64,000 nt of DNA from Desulforhopalus sp. (GTDB lineage: Bacteria; Desulfobacterota; Desulfobulbia; Desulfobulbales; Desulfocapsaceae): positions 1,550,001 to 1,614,000 of the forward strand of contig JAOTRX010000002.1 of the NCBI GenBank assembly GCA_030247675.1, written 5' to 3'. The notes under the pieces are model-generated. The model saw only the letters and a program-made list of their open reading frames with translations, was not told the origin of the DNA and searched no databases. The translations under genes and the position numbers were made by a program. Position 1 is the stretch's first letter; every line of letters begins with the position of its first letter. Below are positions 60,851 to 64,000 of the stretch, in pieces.

Positions 60851-61834
60851 ATGAACATTGATACTATCAAATCTGAAAATGCAGAGTTCATTCTTGCACG
60901 CCTCCGCCTCGCGCAAGCCCTCCTCGAAGAATCCGACCATTTAGTTGGTAACTCAGGATATAACCATTCGAGCGACAGATGGTGGCTTCACCCAAGACAC
61001 GAACGTGAAGCGCTTGTTGCTTACTTATTACTGACATGTTTTGATCGGCTTGGTCAGGTAAGAAGATTTATGACACATTCAGACTGGCTAAAGAGCAAGA
61101 AAACACAACACATAGCCGAGCGAAGCAAAGCATTAGACTGCTTACCGACGAACGCCACTCCCGTAGAAGCCGCATGTGCGCTTGCAGACGAGTACCAATC
61201 GCTTTATGGGGTGCGAAATGCGTTTTGCAACGGCATCGATAGCCTTCCCGAGGAGGGGAGAAAACGGTTGTTTTCTAGCATACGCCTTGTGTTTCGTCCG
61301 GAGTTTATGGAGCATGGTTCTAATGTAAGCACGCGTGCATGCCCGCTTGAGGATGTGAAGTTAGAGAGGGAATTGCAAGTCAAGCACCTGTACAAAAAAC
61401 GAAACCAATTCACACATCGTCTTGACCAGTTCCAAATGTCGTCGACACCGATGGTGTCCGATTCGAAAATTCCAAATGGATCATCGTGGGTTGTTGAGAT
61501 CACAGATGAAAAGTTGTTCTATTGGGGCGTTCACCAGGAACATGAGCCGGTGGAAACTGGTGGTGCATACGTCTATACGATTATCGGTTGGCCATTTGTA
61601 TTGTTCGAGGTGCTTTATGATGCTATCGGACTTCCATTTGAACGAACTTCGATCAAGCTAAGATTTCACGTTAAATTCTTCTCAAGTGGAAGGCCAAACG
61701 TAGTTGGCTATAATGCGGTTGTTGAGCATCACCTCCTCAAGGACTTTCGCTCTCTTGCAAGGAATTTCTGGGCTGATATTGACGAGAGGGAGAGGCATCA
61801 TCGGCCTCCTCCCGACAAAATCGACTCTAATTAA
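60851..61834 (+). CDS. Uncharacterised protein, probably acquired
   Basis: A 327-residue soluble protein I do not recognise. It is helical at the start (FILARLRLAQALLEESDHLVG), rich in Arg, His and Trp (RWWLHPRHEREALVAYLLL, KKRNQFTHRLDQF), and ends with a beta-rich segment IKLRFHVKFFSSGRPNVVGYNAVVEHH. There is no signal, membrane segment or known motif. AGAGGTG lies ten bases before the ATG. Codon composition is visibly more AT-rich than in the main part of the window. Its surroundings (repeat remnant before, broken toxin gene after) fit a small genomic island. Confidence 0.7.
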   Translation: MNIDTIKSENAEFILARLRLAQALLEESDHLVGNSGYNHSSDRWWLHPRHEREALVAYLLLTCFDRLGQVRRFMTHSDWLKSKKTQHIAERSKALDCLPTNATPVEAACALADEYQSLYGVRNAFCNGIDSLPEEGRKRLFSSIRLVFRPEFMEHGSNVSTRACPLEDVKLERELQVKHLYKKRNQFTHRLDQFQMSSTPMVSDSKIPNGSSWVVEITDEKLFYWGVHQEHEPVETGGAYVYTIIGWPFVLFEVLYDAIGLPFERTSIKLRFHVKFFSSGRPNVVGYNAVVEHHLLKDFRSLARNFWADIDERERHHRPPPDKIDSN

Positions 61835-61892
61835 TCGTTGCAAGGAACGCACCGCCTATTGGTGGCAAGCCCCTGAACTCAAACAGAAGTTT

Positions 61893-62012
61893 ATGAAAAT
61901 GCTTACCGACGATATTGCAAAGTACGTTCACGATTTGAAATGGAGTTTTCCATGCATCTCGAATGTATGGCTTGTGGGCTCTAACAATAGAGGGACATCA
62001 AATAAATATAGT
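61893..62012 (+). pseudogene. Fragment resembling a nucleotidyltransferase N-terminus
   Basis: A short readable piece from MKMLTDDIAKYV to GTSNKYS includes ISNVWLVGSNNRGT, similar to the GS-x10-D start of Pol-beta-type nucleotidyltransferases. Directly after it the sequence becomes GGGAATTCCAGGGACAGTTT, a phrase met around REP-type elements, and the catalytic aspartates are missing. Read as a truncated gene interrupted by an element; low confidence. Confidence 0.3.
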
Positions 62013-62188
62013 TCTTTAGGGAATTCCAGGGACAGTTTACAGAACTATTATCAATTGCATGTAGCAAGGTTTTTCCCACTATGCTGGATGCACCACGTCA
62101 CCTCGATACTCTTGATTAAATTCCAGCGCAAAAACCGATTGCTTGTTGAGTAGGATGTTGGAAACTATCATCCGGTCCGGCTAACCAA

Positions 62189-62215
62189 TTGACGATCTTA
62201 TTTAATGTGTATACA
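62189..62215 (+). promoter_or_regulatory. Promoter/operator in front of brnT-brnA
   Basis: TTGACG at 62189-62194 and TATACA at 62210-62215 give a promoter with a short 15-base spacer. The -10 lies in the perfect palindrome TGTATACA (62208-62215). BrnA-type antitoxins autoregulate by binding palindromes at this position, so this is a likely operator. Confidence 0.5.
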
Positions 62216-62223
62216 TTAATTCC

Positions 62224-62501
62224 GTGAAAATCTAATTCGACTTAGCCAAGTCTGAAAAAATAGCGAGGAGCGGGACCTGCCGTTCAAGCGAGCCACTGAC
62301 TTCGACTGGGAGACCGCAAAATACGCTGAGGATGATCGCAATACCTATCCTGAAACTCGGTTTGTAGCGGTCGGCTATCTGGATAAGAGACTGCATGTCC
62401 TCTGTTTCACTCCTGTGCCGGGTGGAGTTCGAATCATCAGTTTTCGCAAGGCAAACGACCGGGAGGCAAAAAGATATGGCAAAGCGATTACCATTGACTG
62501 A
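62224..62501 (+). pseudogene. brnT: Decayed brnT toxin gene
   Basis: Two frames together spell a BrnT (DUF497) protein. From GTG 62224 one frame reads V-K-I, stop TAA (62233-62235, where related genes have a Glu codon), then FDLAKSEK. A one-base loss in the A-run at 62255-62260 moves the frame, after which DLPFKRATDFDWETAK, TRFVAVGYLDKRLHVLCFTP and VRIISFRKANDREAKRYG follow to TGA 62501. Thus one nonsense change and one frameshift inactivate the ribonuclease toxin. The stop overlaps brnA by 26 bases, as in intact operons. Confidence 0.75.
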
Positions 62502-62700
62502 CAATGACGGAGAGGTCAGGGAACTGACCAAGGTCGACCTCAAACAATTCAAGCCAGCAGCGGAAGTCCTACCGAAAAAACCGGTTCAGATCCGTCTCTC
62601 ACCGGAGATCGTCTCGGCTTTCAAGGCCACCGGACGCGGCTGGCAGACCCGCATTAATGACGCCCTCCGCGACTGGCTGAAGGATCATCGGCCGGATTGA
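62476..62700 (+). CDS. brnA: BrnA-family antitoxin
   Basis: A 74-residue ribbon-helix-helix antitoxin. Its C-terminal core PVQIRLSPEIVSAFKATGRGWQTRINDALRDWL is the BrnA DNA-binding domain, and the N-terminal charged part KRLPLTDNDGEVRELTKVDL is the toxin-binding region. BrnA neutralises BrnT and represses the operon. GGAGG lies ten bases before ATG 62476. The reading frame is intact although the toxin frame upstream is broken. It may still repress the promoter or act on related toxins elsewhere. Confidence 0.85.
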   Translation: MAKRLPLTDNDGEVRELTKVDLKQFKPAAEVLPKKPVQIRLSPEIVSAFKATGRGWQTRINDALRDWLKDHRPD

Positions 62701-63239
62701 TGAAGATATCCACTGCCGAGCATCTAATTTCCCTTGGCTGAGAAAGGTAATACTCACAAAAAGACATTGGAATAATTCAACAATAAGTGAAAATGACACT
62801 TAATTCCAACCAGAAAATGCACCGTATAAACCGGTGATTTTACCGTTCCTGCTCGTGTTTTAGTCATTTGTACAGAGTCTCACTTCAACCAAGGCAACGC
62901 ATTCCACAATGTCCAACGAAAAAATGGACAATGGCTTGTGCGGAAACTTTAAAATCTACGCCTAGGCGACAATCCCCCTTTTCATCCTTCAAATCGATAA
63001 TGGCGGACGGTAGTGTTCGAGAATTTCGAGAGCAGGGATATTACCCAGCCTTCCCCCTCGCCGATGTTTTTTCTTGCCGGTTTGCTGCATCTGCTTATTG
63101 TGGAATTTAGACAATAGTTATATCGTCATACCCCCATATCAAAGTGAATTTCGGTTACGAGCATACCGGTGATAAAAGGCATTGAGAATGACATATACCC
63201 GTTCTTTTTGCAGAGTTTTTATTTTCAGGAGATCGCACA
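62701..63239. other. Intergenic region before selD, nothing supported
   Basis: 539 AT-rich bases. The longest frame (62868-63110) lacks a ribosome site and resembles no family. It should contain the selD promoter, which I could not place. The AGGAGA ribosome site of selD is at its right end. Confidence 0.45.

Positions 63240-64000
<761 letters not shown>

Overview
The window looks like a chromosome segment of a strictly anaerobic, sulfate-reducer-type bacterium of the Desulfobacterota (former Deltaproteobacteria), plausibly Desulfobulbales. The evidence is the gene content: a tungsten-type aldehyde:ferredoxin oxidoreductase, a [NiFe]-hydrogenase, an anaerobic sulfatase-maturase-type radical SAM protein, a ferredoxin-nitroreductase, a selD with an in-frame selenocysteine UGA, many multi-domain histidine kinases, and sigma-54 activators. 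No ribosomal or 16S marker is present, so this is an inference. Most of the window is dense and visibly GC-rich. The stretch from about 58.6 to 63.2 kb is looser, more AT-rich, and carries decayed genes.

Layout. 0-6.3 kb: the 3' part of RNase G, tRNA-Arg(ACG) with a strong terminator, small membrane proteins, a VOC protein with a WYL regulator, and a secreted orphan. 6.3-16.8 kb: a livKHMGF-type amino-acid ABC importer (minus strand). Upstream of it lie a dCache sensor kinase and an NtrC-type regulator, then a divergent PAS-sigma-54 activator. A sigma-54-like promoter and tandem palindromes sit in front of livK. 17-23.4 kb: large NAD-glutamate dehydrogenase, GabT aminotransferase and aldehyde:ferredoxin oxidoreductase, behind a second sigma-54-like promoter. 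Together these form a credible amino-acid/GABA uptake and oxidation block that yields NADH and reduced ferredoxin. 23.4-32.7 kb: housekeeping and orphan genes, with three copies of a dispersed two-hairpin repeat. 32.8-39.8 kb: two hairpin repeats, then a tightly packed operon of a signal-less [NiFe]-hydrogenase small and large subunit, maturation protease, hybrid histidine kinase, and REC-GGDEF diguanylate cyclase. This is best read as a hydrogen-sensing module that outputs c-di-GMP, and it is the most interesting system here. 40-57.7 kb: a TPR-methyltransferase, an RluA-type pseudouridine synthase split by one in-frame UGA, SrkA-like kinase, transporters, a stand-alone RapZ C-terminal domain, an HDOD protein, DUF3060 and phosphoesterase genes, and two large sensor kinases. 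57.8-64 kb: a PEP-CTERM protein, malonyl-CoA decarboxylase, repeat remnants, an orphan gene, a decayed brnT beside an intact brnA, and the start of Sec-containing selD.

Gene starts were chosen by Shine-Dalgarno spacing and family length. Regulatory sites were found by eye and are predictions.
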